Source: an uncultured Helicobacteraceae bacterium (GTDB taxonomy: Bacteria > Campylobacterota > Campylobacteria > Campylobacterales > Helicobacteraceae). Taken from it: a stretch of 41,876 bases of DNA. Positions 13,947 through 23,461 of the stretch are shown piece by piece (the stretch's first letter is position 1; every line of letters starts with the position of its first letter). The position numbers and the translations under genes are program-made. Under the pieces are notes generated by a model. It saw only the letters and a program-made list of their open reading frames with translations, made no database searches and had not been told where the DNA came from. The stretch lies in NCBI GenBank assembly GCA_947176375.1, contig CAMWQM010000017.1, positions 1 through 41,876 of the forward strand. Reading direction: 5' to 3'.

Positions 13947-14480
13947 ATGTTAGAAAAATTTCTAATAACAAATAAAAATTTCTACAACAATATAGATTCA
14001 AATCTTTCTTATGCAAAAAATCTTGGAGTAAATAAGCTTTACTTAAGAGATAAGAATCTAAATTTAGAAATTCTAAAAGCCTTTAAAGAATCTTGTGATA
14101 AATACAATATTAGGATTTTTATAAATTATATTCCTAGATTCCTTTCATACAATACAGATGGAATCCATCTAAAAAGCACCGAATTGCATTTAATTATAAA
14201 TATCAAAAATCTAGCAAATTCTTATAAAATATCTTATAGTGCCCATAATTTTAGTGATATTCAAAAAGCCTATGATATGGGTGTAGATTATATATTCATA
14301 AGCCCAATATTTTTTGTGAAAGACAAGGGGATTCCACTTGGAGTAGAATTTATAGATAAGATTCCACTTTATATGAGAAGTAAAATTTTTGCACTAGGTG
14401 GAATCAATAAATACAATATAAACAAGCTTCAAAACCTTAAAATTCGAGGTATAGCAGGGATTAGAATGTTTCTACAATAA
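13947..14480 (+). CDS. ThiE/TenI-like thiamine phosphate synthase family protein
   Basis: A 177-residue TIM-barrel-like protein resembling thiamine phosphate synthase and TenI. Visible family marks are the YLRDKN strand near 32-37 (YLR-K in ThiE), GIHLKS (72-77), SYSAHNFSDIQKA (about 97-109), VDYIFISPIFFVKDKG and FALGGINKYNI. It is shorter than typical ThiE (about 210), and the pyrophosphate-binding loops are weakly kept. It may therefore act like TenI, or have changed its role. It follows the small membrane protein by 15 bp at the end of the atpB group. Confidence 0.72.
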   Translation: MLEKFLITNKNFYNNIDSNLSYAKNLGVNKLYLRDKNLNLEILKAFKESCDKYNIRIFINYIPRFLSYNTDGIHLKSTELHLIINIKNLANSYKISYSAHNFSDIQKAYDMGVDYIFISPIFFVKDKGIPLGVEFIDKIPLYMRSKIFALGGINKYNINKLQNLKIRGIAGIRMFLQ

Positions 14481-14712
14481 TTATATTTTAAGTTGCCAAC
14501 ACTTCTATTGCCTAAAAAAACTAACTTATACATCATTTTTTTACTTTAATTTGGCTTTTAATAATTACTAAGTTTAAAGCTATAATATTTAACTAAATCA
14601 AAATAGTTTCATATCTAATTTACCCACTACAAAAATAGATATTTTTTTGTAATTTTAAGTAAGCTTTCTAATAATATTTTGTAAGATAAGCAAATTTTTT
14701 AGGAGATTTAAA

Positions 14713-17154
14713 ATGAAGTATATTAAGTTTTTCAACGAGTTAAATAATAAAGATGTTCCTATTGTTGGAGGGAAAAATGCAAGCATAGGCGAAATGTTTC
14801 AAGAACTTATTGAGGTTGGCATAAAAGTACCAAATGGCTTTGCAATCACAAGTGAAGCTTATTGGTATCTGCTAGATAGCGGAAATATTAGAGAAAAAAT
14901 TATTGATTTGCTTGCTAATGTCGATACATCCGAAATTGATGTGTTAAAGGCAAGGTCAAAGAAAATAAGAGAGCTGATTTTTACTACACCGTTTCCAAAA
15001 GACTTAAAAGATGAAATACTTCAAGCATATAAAATCTTAAGCAAAGAATACAATATGACTCTAGCGGATGTAGCTGTTAGAAGCTCTGCTACTGCAGAAG
15101 ATTTACCTGATGCAAGCTTTGCAGGACAACAAGATACATACCTAAATGTAAAAGGAGAGCAAGAGTTAATTCATTATGTAAAATCCTGTATGGCTTCATT
15201 ATTTACAGATAGAGCGGTTAGCTATAGAGCAAGTAGAGGATTTGATCATTTTAAAATTGCATTAAGCGTTGGTGTGCAAAAAATGGTAAGAAGTGATATA
15301 GGAAGCTCTGGAGTCATGTTTAGTATTGATACAGAGACGGGTTTTAAAGATGCAGTATTTATCACTTCAAGCTGGGGACTAGGCGAAAATGTGGTAGGTG
15401 GAACTGTAAATCCAGATGAATTTTATGTATTTAAGCCGACCTTAAAACAAGGCAAAAGACCTATTATTAAAAAAGAAATGGGTAAAAAAGATATAAAAAT
15501 GGTTTATGCCCCAAGTGGAAGTGATAAGCCAACTAGAAACATTCCAACCACAATAGAGGAACTAACAAGCTTTTCAATCACAGATGAAGATATTTTAACA
15601 CTCGCAAGATACGCAATTTTAATAGAAGAACATTACACAAAAGAGGCAGGAGAATACCGCCCTATGGATATGGAATGGGCAAAAGATGGCAAAAGTGGAG
15701 ATATTTTCATCGTGCAGGCAAGACCAGAAACTGTGCAAAGTCAAAAGAAAAAGACAAAAAATTCAAATAAAATAGAAAAATTTAGCTTTAAAAAGCCTGT
15801 GGATAAGATTCATACACTTGTAAAAGGTATGGCAATAGGCGATAAAATAAGCCACGGAAAGATAAAAATTATTCAAGATATTGAGCATATGAATGAGATT
15901 AAAGAAGGCGATATTTTAGTAACAGATAATACAGACCCAGATTGGGAACCAGCGATGAAAAAGGCAGCTGCTGTAATTACAAATAGAGGTGGGAGAACAT
16001 GCCACGCAGCTATCGTTGCTAGAGAAATAGGTGTCCCTGCGATTGTAGGTGCAACAGGTGCTACTGAAAAACTAGCAAATGGAATAAAAGCGACAGTATC
16101 CTGTGCAGAGGGAGAACAAGGATTCGTATATAATGGAATCTTTGAATATGATATTGAAGTAGAAGACATTTCAGATTTGGGCAAAACTAATACCAAAATC
16201 TATATGAATGTAGGAAATCCAGAAAAAGCTTTTAGCTTTGCACAGCTTCCAAATGATGGTGTAGGGCTTGCTAGAATGGAATTAATTGCGATTAATAATA
16301 TAAAGGCGCACCCTGTAGCATTAGTAGATATGCAAAATGGCAAAACCGATGTGCAAGACTATGATATTATCAAAAAAATAATTTGTGGATATGACAACCC
16401 AAAAGATTTTTTTACCAGCAAGATTGCAGAAGGGATTGGTATGATAGCCTCTGCTTTTTATCCAAATCCTGTGATTGTTAGAACAAGTGACTTTAAGACA
16501 AATGAATATAAAGGAATGGTTGGGGGCGCAGCATACGAGCCACACGAGGAGAATCCTATGCTAGGATACAGAGGCGCTAATAGATATTACTCTGATATCT
16601 ACCGAACTGCATTTGAGTGGGAATGTCAAGGACTCGCAAGAGTTAGAGATGAAATGGGGCTAACAAATATGAAAGTTATGGTGCCATTTTTGAGAACTCC
16701 AGAAGAGGGCAAAAAGGTGCTAGAGATTATGAGAAGAAATGGTCTAGAATCTGGTAAAGATGGGCTTGAAATTTATGTAATGTGTGAGTTGCCTGTAAAT
16801 GTGATTTTAGCAGATGAGTTTTTAAAACTATTTGATGGTTTCTCTATCGGGTCAAATGACTTGACACAGCTTACTCTTGGAGTTGATAGAGATAGTGAAC
16901 TAGTTAGTTCTATTTTTGATGAGAGGAATCCAGCTATGCTAGAGATGTTTAAAAGAGCAATAGCCGCGTGTAAAAAACATAATAAATATTGTGGAATCTG
17001 CGGACAAGCCCCAAGTGATTATCCAGAAATCGCTGAATTTTTAGTAAAAGAAGGAATAAGCTCTATATCTCTAAATCCAGATTCTGTAATCTCTACTTGG
17101 AGAGTGGTAGAAAAACTAGAAAAAGAACTAAAAAACAAAGCCAAAATATTTTAG
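14713..17154 (+). CDS. ppsA: Phosphoenolpyruvate synthase
   Basis: Converts pyruvate and ATP to phosphoenolpyruvate, AMP and phosphate, the gluconeogenic step that also feeds AroF. The 813 residues hold the three expected parts: an ATP-grasp domain at the N-terminus ([19 protein letters not shown] near 121-139), the swivelling phosphohistidine domain with catalytic H431 in [15 protein letters not shown], and a PEP/pyruvate barrel with [17 protein letters not shown] and the cysteine loop [17 protein letters not shown] precedes the ATG by eight bases. It is transcribed alone after a 232-bp gap and ends inside a strong terminator hairpin. Confidence 0.97.
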   Translation: MKYIKFFNELNNKDVPIVGGKNASIGEMFQELIEVGIKVPNGFAITSEAYWYLLDSGNIREKIIDLLANVDTSEIDVLKARSKKIRELIFTTPFPKDLKDEILQAYKILSKEYNMTLADVAVRSSATAEDLPDASFAGQQDTYLNVKGEQELIHYVKSCMASLFTDRAVSYRASRGFDHFKIALSVGVQKMVRSDIGSSGVMFSIDTETGFKDAVFITSSWGLGENVVGGTVNPDEFYVFKPTLKQGKRPIIKKEMGKKDIKMVYAPSGSDKPTRNIPTTIEELTSFSITDEDILTLARYAILIEEHYTKEAGEYRPMDMEWAKDGKSGDIFIVQARPETVQSQKKKTKNSNKIEKFSFKKPVDKIHTLVKGMAIGDKISHGKIKIIQDIEHMNEIKEGDILVTDNTDPDWEPAMKKAAAVITNRGGRTCHAAIVAREIGVPAIVGATGATEKLANGIKATVSCAEGEQGFVYNGIFEYDIEVEDISDLGKTNTKIYMNVGNPEKAFSFAQLPNDGVGLARMELIAINNIKAHPVALVDMQNGKTDVQDYDIIKKIICGYDNPKDFFTSKIAEGIGMIASAFYPNPVIVRTSDFKTNEYKGMVGGAAYEPHEENPMLGYRGANRYYSDIYRTAFEWECQGLARVRDEMGLTNMKVMVPFLRTPEEGKKVLEIMRRNGLESGKDGLEIYVMCELPVNVILADEFLKLFDGFSIGSNDLTQLTLGVDRDSELVSSIFDERNPAMLEMFKRAIAACKKHNKYCGICGQAPSDYPEIAEFLVKEGISSISLNPDSVISTWRVVEKLEKELKNKAKIF

Positions 17155-17177
17155 AGATTATCCCTAAAATATTTTGG
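17141..17177 (+). terminator. Terminator hairpin at the end of ppsA
   Basis: CCAAAATATTTTAG (17141-17154) and CTAAAATATTTTGG (17164-17177) are perfect 14-bp arms with a 9-base loop; the first arm includes the ppsA stop codon. A T-rich stretch follows. The symmetry would let it serve transcripts from either side. Confidence 0.8.
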
Positions 17178-17626
17178 TCATAATTCTTTATAAACCTAAA
17201 ACCCTATATTTTAAAAACCAAAATAGCTAATAAATTTTGCTCTTCAAATAAAATCCATTTAATACTACAAATAATTTAGACTAGCATATAAAGCTTTTAA
17301 AGTACTTTTCATCACTTTACTTTTTGATAAATTTGAAATTTTAAAAAAGCACTGTAAAAAACTTGACACACAAAAACTAAATTTATCTTATTTTAGATTC
17401 TAAAAACTCCTAATTTAGCAATTTACAAGTATATAATTTAAATTAAAAAATACCAAATTTAGATTCCATAAAGCAAAAAGTAGAAACTAATCTAAATTAT
17501 AAAATCTTAAAAATATCTCTTAAAGCAAACTTCCAAATTGCTTTAATCTTAATTTATAACTTTAAAAATTATCCTCTTAAGTATCATAAATTATTTTGCT
17601 AACTATCTGCTATTTCTGTTAAATCA
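17178..17626. other. Non-coding gap between convergent ppsA and rmuC
   Basis: About 450 AT-rich bases. TTGACA at 17363-17368 with TATCTT/TCTTAT about 15-17 bases on looks like a plus-strand promoter, although no plus-strand gene follows. TTAAAGCAA (17520-17528) and TTGCTTTAA (17538-17546) form a 9-bp hairpin that could end rmuC transcription. Confidence 0.45.
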
Positions 17627-18904
17627 CTATTCGCTTGGCAATTTATTTTTTACTTTAATTCCTAACTCATCTAACTTTTGAATCCTAGAGTAAAGTGAGC
17701 CTCTGCCATCCTTTAGCTGCTTTAGTGAATTTTTATATATTTTTTCCATACTATCAATACTGCTTCCTATAGATTCCATACTTTTATAGAAAAGTGAGAA
17801 TTTATCATATAGTCCGCTTGCAACATCTAAAATCTCTTGCATATTACTATTTTGCCTTTCATTTCGCCAAATATTGCCAATAGTCCTAAGTGTCGCAAGC
17901 AGTGTAGTCGGACTAACTAAAATGATATTTTTATTGTATGCATAAGAAAACAATTCATTATCAAATCTTAGTGCATCTAAAAATGCTCCTTCTATCGGAA
18001 CAAACATCAAAATAAAATCCAAGCTATAGCTATTTAACAAACTCTCATAATTTTTCTTACTTAATTCTTTTATATGATTTTTAAGTGAAATTATATGGAT
18101 TGATAAATCCTCAAGATTTTCGCTTGTCTTACTTATAAATCTCTCATAATCAACAAGTGAAACTTTAGAATCTATAATAATTTTTTTATTATTTGGCAGT
18201 TTTATAACCACATCTGGACGCAGAATATTTCCATCTTCATTTTTATAACTTTCTTGCACGATATATTCTCTATCTTTAATCAAGCCAGAATCTTCAAGCA
18301 ATTTTTCTAAAATCATCTCACCCCAATTCCCTTGCGTTTTGTTATTACCTTTTAAAGCATTTGTTAGATTAATTGCATCTTGAGAAATTTTGATATTTAA
18401 ATCTTTTAGGTGCTTTATCTCGTTAATTAAAGTGCTTCTTTCTTTTATATCATCACTATGAATCTCATCTACTCTTTTTTTAAAAGTCTCTATTTGGCTT
18501 TGCAATGGCTTTAATATAGTGCCTAGATTCTCTTCTTGAATCTCTTTATGTTTTTTTAGCTTTTCTTCTAAAATTGTTTGAGAAAGGATTTTAAACTCAT
18601 TTCTGCTTTGCTCTTCTATCTTATTTTTAAAATCTCTAAATTCTTGTAACTTTTCTTCACTTATTTTCGTTTCATATTCTAATGCAGTTTTTAGATTCGC
18701 CCTGTCTTCTACTAAAACTCTGTTTTCTGCATTTAGATTATCAATATCATTTTCTAATGCACTTATTCGCTCATCTTTTACATTAAGACTTGAAGTTAGA
18801 AAATCATTTTTTTCTAATAAAAACTTAACTTTTCTATGAAAAATGACTGCAAAAACCACCGCGATAATCGCTAAGATTCCGCAAACTACTATAACATAAA
18901 TCAT
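17627..18904 (-). CDS. rmuC: DNA recombination protein RmuC
   Basis: RmuC proteins carry a restriction-endonuclease-like core and are linked to suppression of inverted-repeat rearrangements; the exact activity is uncertain. The 425 residues start with one transmembrane helix (about 2-22), then a long coiled coil (about 30-190), then the conserved core with GNWGEMILEKLLEDSG, RPDVVIKLPNNKKIIIDSK (the Asp and DSK are the nuclease-like residues) and FVPIEGAFLDAL. The gene starts ten bases after the upstream membrane-protein gene on the same strand, so they are probably one operon. Confidence 0.93.
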   Translation of the reverse strand: MIYVIVVCGILAIIAVVFAVIFHRKVKFLLEKNDFLTSSLNVKDERISALENDIDNLNAENRVLVEDRANLKTALEYETKISEEKLQEFRDFKNKIEEQSRNEFKILSQTILEEKLKKHKEIQEENLGTILKPLQSQIETFKKRVDEIHSDDIKERSTLINEIKHLKDLNIKISQDAINLTNALKGNNKTQGNWGEMILEKLLEDSGLIKDREYIVQESYKNEDGNILRPDVVIKLPNNKKIIIDSKVSLVDYERFISKTSENLEDLSIHIISLKNHIKELSKKNYESLLNSYSLDFILMFVPIEGAFLDALRFDNELFSYAYNKNIILVSPTTLLATLRTIGNIWRNERQNSNMQEILDVASGLYDKFSLFYKSMESIGSSIDSMEKIYKNSLKQLKDGRGSLYSRIQKLDELGIKVKNKLPSE

Positions 18905-18914
18905 ACTTTCTCCT

Positions 18915-19787
18915 TCATATTAGCATACTATCGTCTTTCTTGCCACCAAAATTAGTGATAAAGCCCTGTGTAAGACGCATTCCATACAATACCACAATCC
19001 AAGAACAATAAATCCATAAAATAAAAAACATTAATATAGAAAATGAACCATAAATCGTGCTATAAGCTTTATTAAAAAATACATAATATACAAAAGCCCA
19101 TTTCAAAACACTCCAAACAATCATCGTAATTAACGATGATAAAAGTAGTGAAGCAAAAGGCAGTGGCTTGTTTGCCAGAATCTTAAATAGAATAAAAAAT
19201 AAAACCCATATTGAGATATAAGGTAGCAAATCTATGATATTTATATAATTTATCAAATCTGTTTTTTTAAGTAATGTTTGAAATTCTATACTAAAATACA
19301 AAGAAGCCCCAATACCGATAGGAAATAAAGTCATAAGCGACCAATATACAATCAATGCATCAAAAAATGAACGCTTTTTAGATTCAAATAATTTTGCTGA
19401 AATACTTTCAAGATTCCTAAAAAATAATATAGAAGCAACAAATGCGTAAATAAATGCGCTCATTCCTAAACTTTGTGAATTTTTCATAAACTCATCAAGA
19501 TAGCCAGAAATCACGCTAGTATTTGTAGGAGAAATGTTTGAGAGGATAATTTCTTTTACATAATTTACTTGACTTTGAAAATTTGGCACAGAAAAAAGTA
19601 TCGTCAGCACAATAATTATTATAGGGACAATCGCAGATAGCGTATAAAGGCTAAGCGAAGCGGCATATGTTTCTACATTATTAAAAAATGATAAAAACTC
19701 TAAAATTCTATATTTTATTTTTTGTGTAAATTCTTTAATTATATTTTTAGATTTAACTATACTTTTATAAATAGACTTGATGCTCAC
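18915..19787 (-). CDS. YihY/UPF0761 family inner-membrane protein
   Basis: 290 residues with about six hydrophobic segments, the YihY (formerly RNase BN) fold. Conserved pieces are TYAASLSLYTLSAIVPIIIIVL (ending near 65), the central IGIGASLYFSIEF region, LPFASLLLSSLITMIVW, and the C-terminal AYSTIYGSFSILMFFILWIY, which ends with WIVVLYGM. The old ribonuclease assignment was withdrawn for the family, and the function is unknown. It leads rmuC by ten bases and is divergent from nrfH, with 232 bp between. Confidence 0.88.
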   Translation of the reverse strand: MSIKSIYKSIVKSKNIIKEFTQKIKYRILEFLSFFNNVETYAASLSLYTLSAIVPIIIIVLTILFSVPNFQSQVNYVKEIILSNISPTNTSVISGYLDEFMKNSQSLGMSAFIYAFVASILFFRNLESISAKLFESKKRSFFDALIVYWSLMTLFPIGIGASLYFSIEFQTLLKKTDLINYINIIDLLPYISIWVLFFILFKILANKPLPFASLLLSSLITMIVWSVLKWAFVYYVFFNKAYSTIYGSFSILMFFILWIYCSWIVVLYGMRLTQGFITNFGGKKDDSMLI

Positions 19788-19933
19788 GATTTTCCTTTTA
19801 AATCAAAGAAATTAATTTTGTATTATAGTATGAAATTTAAGAATGAAACTTAAATCCTAATAATCATTCTAAATCATAGATTCCATTTAAAATAAACTTT
19901 TAAATTAGTTTAACTTAATGTTAAAAGTTCAAA

Positions 19934-19947
19934 TTGACCTATATCAA
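19934..19947 (+). promoter_or_regulatory. FNR/CRP-family box upstream of nrfH
   Basis: TTGACCTATATCAA matches the FNR consensus TTGAT-N4-ATCAA except for one base. Its centre lies about 57 bases before the start site predicted from the -10 at 19986-19991, a normal activator position. The regulator is not in the window. Nitrite-reductase operons of this group are known to use CRP/FNR-type regulators such as NssR in Campylobacter, but NssR's known site (TTAAC-N4-GTTAA) differs. Confidence 0.6.
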
Positions 19948-19978
19948 GTAATATATTTTTGATAAATAATATCATTCT

Positions 19979-19996
19979 ATTGCATTATAATGCAAT
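19979..19996 (+). promoter_or_regulatory. nrfHA -10 element inside an 18-bp palindrome
   Basis: ATTGCATTATAATGCAAT is a perfect palindrome. At its centre is TATAAT (19986-19991), a consensus -10 element, 28 bases before the nrfH start. A repressor bound here would block RNA polymerase directly. Confidence 0.6.
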
Positions 19997-20019
19997 TTTG
20001 AACAGATAGGAGGGTATTT

Positions 20020-20508
20020 TTGGAAAACAATAATAAAAAGCCTATTCCTATTCTTACTTTGGCAGTTATAGTAGCTATCGGATTCGTTATTGGTGCGGGT
20101 TCTTTTACATTTTGGTATGCAAAAGGATTCTCATATTTTAGTAACGCTTCAGAGGCTTGTAATAACTGCCATGTTATGAATGAGGTTTATAATGACTGGA
20201 GCTTAGGTAACCACAAAAATTATGCTACTTGTAATGATTGCCATATTCCAGAAGGTTTTGTAGCTAAATGGCTTACAAAAGCGGAGAGTGGAGTTGGACA
20301 CGCATATGCTTTTACTTTTAAGGATATTCCAAGTAATTTAAATGCTACACCAAAAAGTAAAAATATAGTGCGAAATAATTGCATAAGATGCCATTCATCA
20401 ATAGTTAGCAATGTTGTGAATCCTACTACAAAAGTGGTTCATAATTATGATAAATCACTAAGTTGCGTTTCATGTCATAAAAATATAGGACATATTAGAA
20501 ATTTTTAA
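20020..20508 (+). CDS. nrfH: Cytochrome c nitrite reductase small subunit NrfH
   Basis: NapC/NirT-family membrane cytochrome that takes electrons from menaquinol and passes them to NrfA. The 162 residues comprise one N-terminal membrane anchor (about 11-33) and a periplasmic domain with four c-type haem sites: C47-H51 (CNNCH), C71-H75 (CNDCH), C121-H125 (CIRCH) and C149-H153 (CVSCH). The start is TTG at 20020, chosen because AGGAGG (20008-20013) lies six bases upstream and no better start exists. nrfA follows after 20 bases, giving the standard nrfHA operon. Confidence 0.96.
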   Translation: MENNNKKPIPILTLAVIVAIGFVIGAGSFTFWYAKGFSYFSNASEACNNCHVMNEVYNDWSLGNHKNYATCNDCHIPEGFVAKWLTKAESGVGHAYAFTFKDIPSNLNATPKSKNIVRNNCIRCHSSIVSNVVNPTTKVVHNYDKSLSCVSCHKNIGHIRNF

Positions 20509-20528
20509 TTTTATTTTAGGAGGAGAAA

Positions 20529-22355
20529 ATGTCAAAAGAAAAATCATTAGCAATGCCAATATTGCTAGTTATAGCAGTCATAATAGGTATTGCAATAGTA
20601 ATGCTACTTGTAAATATAAACTCTAAAAAGGCAGAGGAGATGGTTCTAGCGCCAAAAAGTTTTGTCAAATTAAGTGATGATAACCCAACATTTGATTATT
20701 GGGGTAAAAATTATCCAGAATACTTGGATATGTATTTAACAGTCGAAACAGAGAAACCAAAAAGCACAGAATTTGGTGGAAATGAAGCTTATAGTAAGCT
20801 AATTAGGTATCCACAATTAACAATTCTTTGGGCAGGATACCCTTTTAGTATAGATGCAAATGAAGAAAGAGGACACTTTTGGATTCAAGAAGACCAAATG
20901 AAAACAGCAAGAAACAATAAAGATTTCTTAAATGCTCATGGTTTCAAAGCGTTTGGAGGACAGCCTACTGCTTGTATGAACTGCCATAGTGGTTGGTCAC
21001 CTTGGCTTTACAAAAATGCTTCAAAAGGTGATAGTATGGAAGAGAAGTGGGTTTCATTCAATTCTACAAAATATTGGACTATGATTAAAAATGTCCCAGA
21101 AGTAGAAGGAGTAAAAGATCATAGTGGTATTCATGGTGGAACTAGAATGGGCGTAACATGTGCAGACTGCCACAATCCAGAAGATATGAGTTTAAGAATT
21201 TCTCGTCAAGGTTTAATCAATTCACTTGTAATGAGAGGTTACGAAAAAGACCCTGTGCAAGGAATTAAAGCTGATAGAAATGAAATGCGAAGCTTAGTTT
21301 GTGCTCAATGCCATGTAGAATATTACTTCAAACCAACAGGCACAAAAGTTAAAGTAATGGGTGAATCTATTGCCAAAGATAGCACTAAAAAGTGGTGGGA
21401 TGGCACTCAAAAAACTTATGATGAAATAGATATTTGGAGAGATGGCAATAAACCTACTGAAATAGAAGTAGATGGATTAGAATTAGTATTTCCTTGGAGT
21501 GCTTGGGAAAAAGGCAAACCATTTAGAATAGAAATGTTTGATGAACATTATGATAAAGTTAGAGCACTTGATGCAAAAGTAGCTTTCAAACAAGACTGGA
21601 TACATAAGGATACTAAAGCTCCTATGATTAAGATTCAACACCCAGAAACAGAGCTTTATAGTGGTAGCGTTCATGCTGCTAATAATGTAAGCTGTGCAGA
21701 TTGTCATATGCCTTATATCAGAAAAGGTGCTAAAAAGGTTACACAACACAATATTACTTCGCCTTTATTTGATATAAATAGTTCTTGTAAAACTTGCCAT
21801 AATCAAAGTGAAGAATATTTAAAAAATCAAGTTGCAGATATTCAAAAATCTGTTGCATTTGACTTAAGAAGTGCAGAATATGCAACAGTTAGCCTAATTA
21901 CAGATATTAAGAAAATTAGAGAAGAATTAGCTAAAAAAGGTAAGAGTGAAGAGGAAATCAATATTATATTAAAAGAGCCACTAGAGCTTCATAGAAAAGG
22001 GCAAATGAGAGGTGATTTTGTTGGAGCAGAGAATTCTACAGGATTCCATAATCCACGAGAAGCTAGTAGAATGCTACTTCAAGCAGTTGAAATGGCTAGA
22101 CAGGGGCAAACTGCGCTCGCTATGATAGCTGCTAAAAATGGTATTAGCTATACTCCTAGTGATTTGAAATTTGAAGATATACAAAAATTCAATCCAGGTG
22201 ATATTAGATACAAAGTTGATTTAAATGGACACAAAAAAGGTGAAAGATATTATGAGCATGAAGAGATAAACGGCAATCCTCCTGCCAAACTCTTAGAACT
22301 TGATAAAAACACTAAGCCTTATTTGCACACTATGATAGATTCTAAACAAAAATAA
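20529..22355 (+). CDS. nrfA: Cytochrome c nitrite reductase NrfA (pentahaem)
   Basis: Periplasmic enzyme that reduces nitrite to ammonia with six electrons, used for nitrite respiration and NO defence. An N-terminal hydrophobic helix (about 9-28) exports or anchors it. Five haem motifs are present: CMNCH (149-153), CADCH (211), CAQCH (258), CADCH (389) and CKTCH (420). The first, at the active-site haem, has histidine where the classical enzymes have lysine (CxxCK); Campylobacter jejuni NrfA is known to differ in this way. The QCHVEYYF block after haem 3 carries the catalytic tyrosine and Ca-binding region. At 608 residues it is longer than the E. coli protein (478), as in Campylobacter. AGGAGG precedes the ATG. 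Confidence 0.96.
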   Translation: MSKEKSLAMPILLVIAVIIGIAIVMLLVNINSKKAEEMVLAPKSFVKLSDDNPTFDYWGKNYPEYLDMYLTVETEKPKSTEFGGNEAYSKLIRYPQLTILWAGYPFSIDANEERGHFWIQEDQMKTARNNKDFLNAHGFKAFGGQPTACMNCHSGWSPWLYKNASKGDSMEEKWVSFNSTKYWTMIKNVPEVEGVKDHSGIHGGTRMGVTCADCHNPEDMSLRISRQGLINSLVMRGYEKDPVQGIKADRNEMRSLVCAQCHVEYYFKPTGTKVKVMGESIAKDSTKKWWDGTQKTYDEIDIWRDGNKPTEIEVDGLELVFPWSAWEKGKPFRIEMFDEHYDKVRALDAKVAFKQDWIHKDTKAPMIKIQHPETELYSGSVHAANNVSCADCHMPYIRKGAKKVTQHNITSPLFDINSSCKTCHNQSEEYLKNQVADIQKSVAFDLRSAEYATVSLITDIKKIREELAKKGKSEEEINIILKEPLELHRKGQMRGDFVGAENSTGFHNPREASRMLLQAVEMARQGQTALAMIAAKNGISYTPSDLKFEDIQKFNPGDIRYKVDLNGHKKGERYYEHEEINGNPPAKLLELDKNTKPYLHTMIDSKQK

Positions 22356-22384
22356 AAATATTGACTAGAATATAGTCAATCAAA

Positions 22385-22418
22385 CATATCTAGCCTTTGT
22401 GCTAGATATGATATTTTT
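22385..22418 (+). terminator. Terminator after nrfA
   Basis: CATATCTAGC (22385-22394) and GCTAGATATG (22401-22410) form a perfect 10-bp stem with a 6-base loop, followed by ATATTTTT. A smaller ATTGACTA/TAGTCAAT hairpin lies just upstream (around 22360-22380). Confidence 0.85.
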
Positions 22419-22516
22419 ACTACAAATTCTAAATATAAAATCTTTTAAAAATCAAATTAAAAACAAAATTAATAAAACTTTTAGATATTATTACAAAAAA
22501 TTTTAAAGATAAGTAA

Positions 22517-23461
22517 ATGAGAAAAAAGGTAATCTTTAGTATAGTTTTCGTTTTATTGGCTGGCAGTATATGCCTATTTATCATCAACGAATATCTAAAA
22601 AGAATCGAAATCAAAGCAATAGAAACATATCTAAACACGCTTTATAGTGAATTTAGCAAATATTACCTCAAAGCAGATACAAATCTACTTACTTGTTATG
22701 GCTTTCTTAAGCATACTTGTGTAATTAAAGAAGCAAAAATTTCAAATAAAGAGTATGAGGTTTTATTAAAAAATATAAATATTAAGATGGTTAATCTAAC
22801 GCAGAGTGAGGTTGGCATAGAAATTAGTGTTGAGAATATATCTCATATTTTAAACTCAAATCCATATTTCATTTTAACTCCAAAATATATAAAATATACG
22901 CTAAATCTCAAAAAAGAAGATTCTGCTCTAGGCTATGTTATGCTAAATAGAAAAATTTATCTTGATTTTAGCAAATTTGATATAAATATTGATTTGGATA
23001 TTTTATTGCGTGGAGAGCTTTTTAGGAATAAAAGTATAATTTTTTTACTACAAGATTGGTTTAATACAAACACCCCTAGCTTTTATGAGTATAGCGTAGA
23101 GAACCTAAATATCGATGTGAAATCTAAAGAAATCGGTGATTATTATAAAAAAAACCTTGCTAGATTTGATATTTCTCTAAATGGCATCTTTAATGATTTT
23201 AAAAAACAAATTAATAAATTTTATAATGGTAAAGACGATAGAGACTTTAAAATATCCATTTTTAATAATGTGATGGATTCCACTTACAAAGTTCTAAATG
23301 GCGATACAAATAGCCTAAAAATAGATGTAAAAAGAAAAAATAATAAATTAGTTTTCTTTAATCTGCTTAGCAAGGAAGCTTCATTAAAGAAAATGTTAGA
23401 GATAAGACAAGTGCTGGATTCACTAAATCCAACTTATGATATTAAGATAGAAACAAAATAA
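22517..23461 (+). CDS. Hypothetical membrane-anchored protein
   Basis: 314 residues of unknown function. A basic start and one hydrophobic segment (about 4-24) suggest an inner-membrane anchor or signal, with the remainder in the periplasm. The rest is rich in Lys, Asn, Ile and Leu, with alternating hydrophobic stretches suggesting beta structure, and has only two cysteines, close together (LLTCYGFLKHTCVIKEA, about 59-71), which could form a disulfide. It is a single gene after the nrfA terminator. No catalytic motif is visible and I do not recognise the family. Confidence 0.75.
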   Translation: MRKKVIFSIVFVLLAGSICLFIINEYLKRIEIKAIETYLNTLYSEFSKYYLKADTNLLTCYGFLKHTCVIKEAKISNKEYEVLLKNINIKMVNLTQSEVGIEISVENISHILNSNPYFILTPKYIKYTLNLKKEDSALGYVMLNRKIYLDFSKFDINIDLDILLRGELFRNKSIIFLLQDWFNTNTPSFYEYSVENLNIDVKSKEIGDYYKKNLARFDISLNGIFNDFKKQINKFYNGKDDRDFKISIFNNVMDSTYKVLNGDTNSLKIDVKRKNNKLVFFNLLSKEASLKKMLEIRQVLDSLNPTYDIKIETK

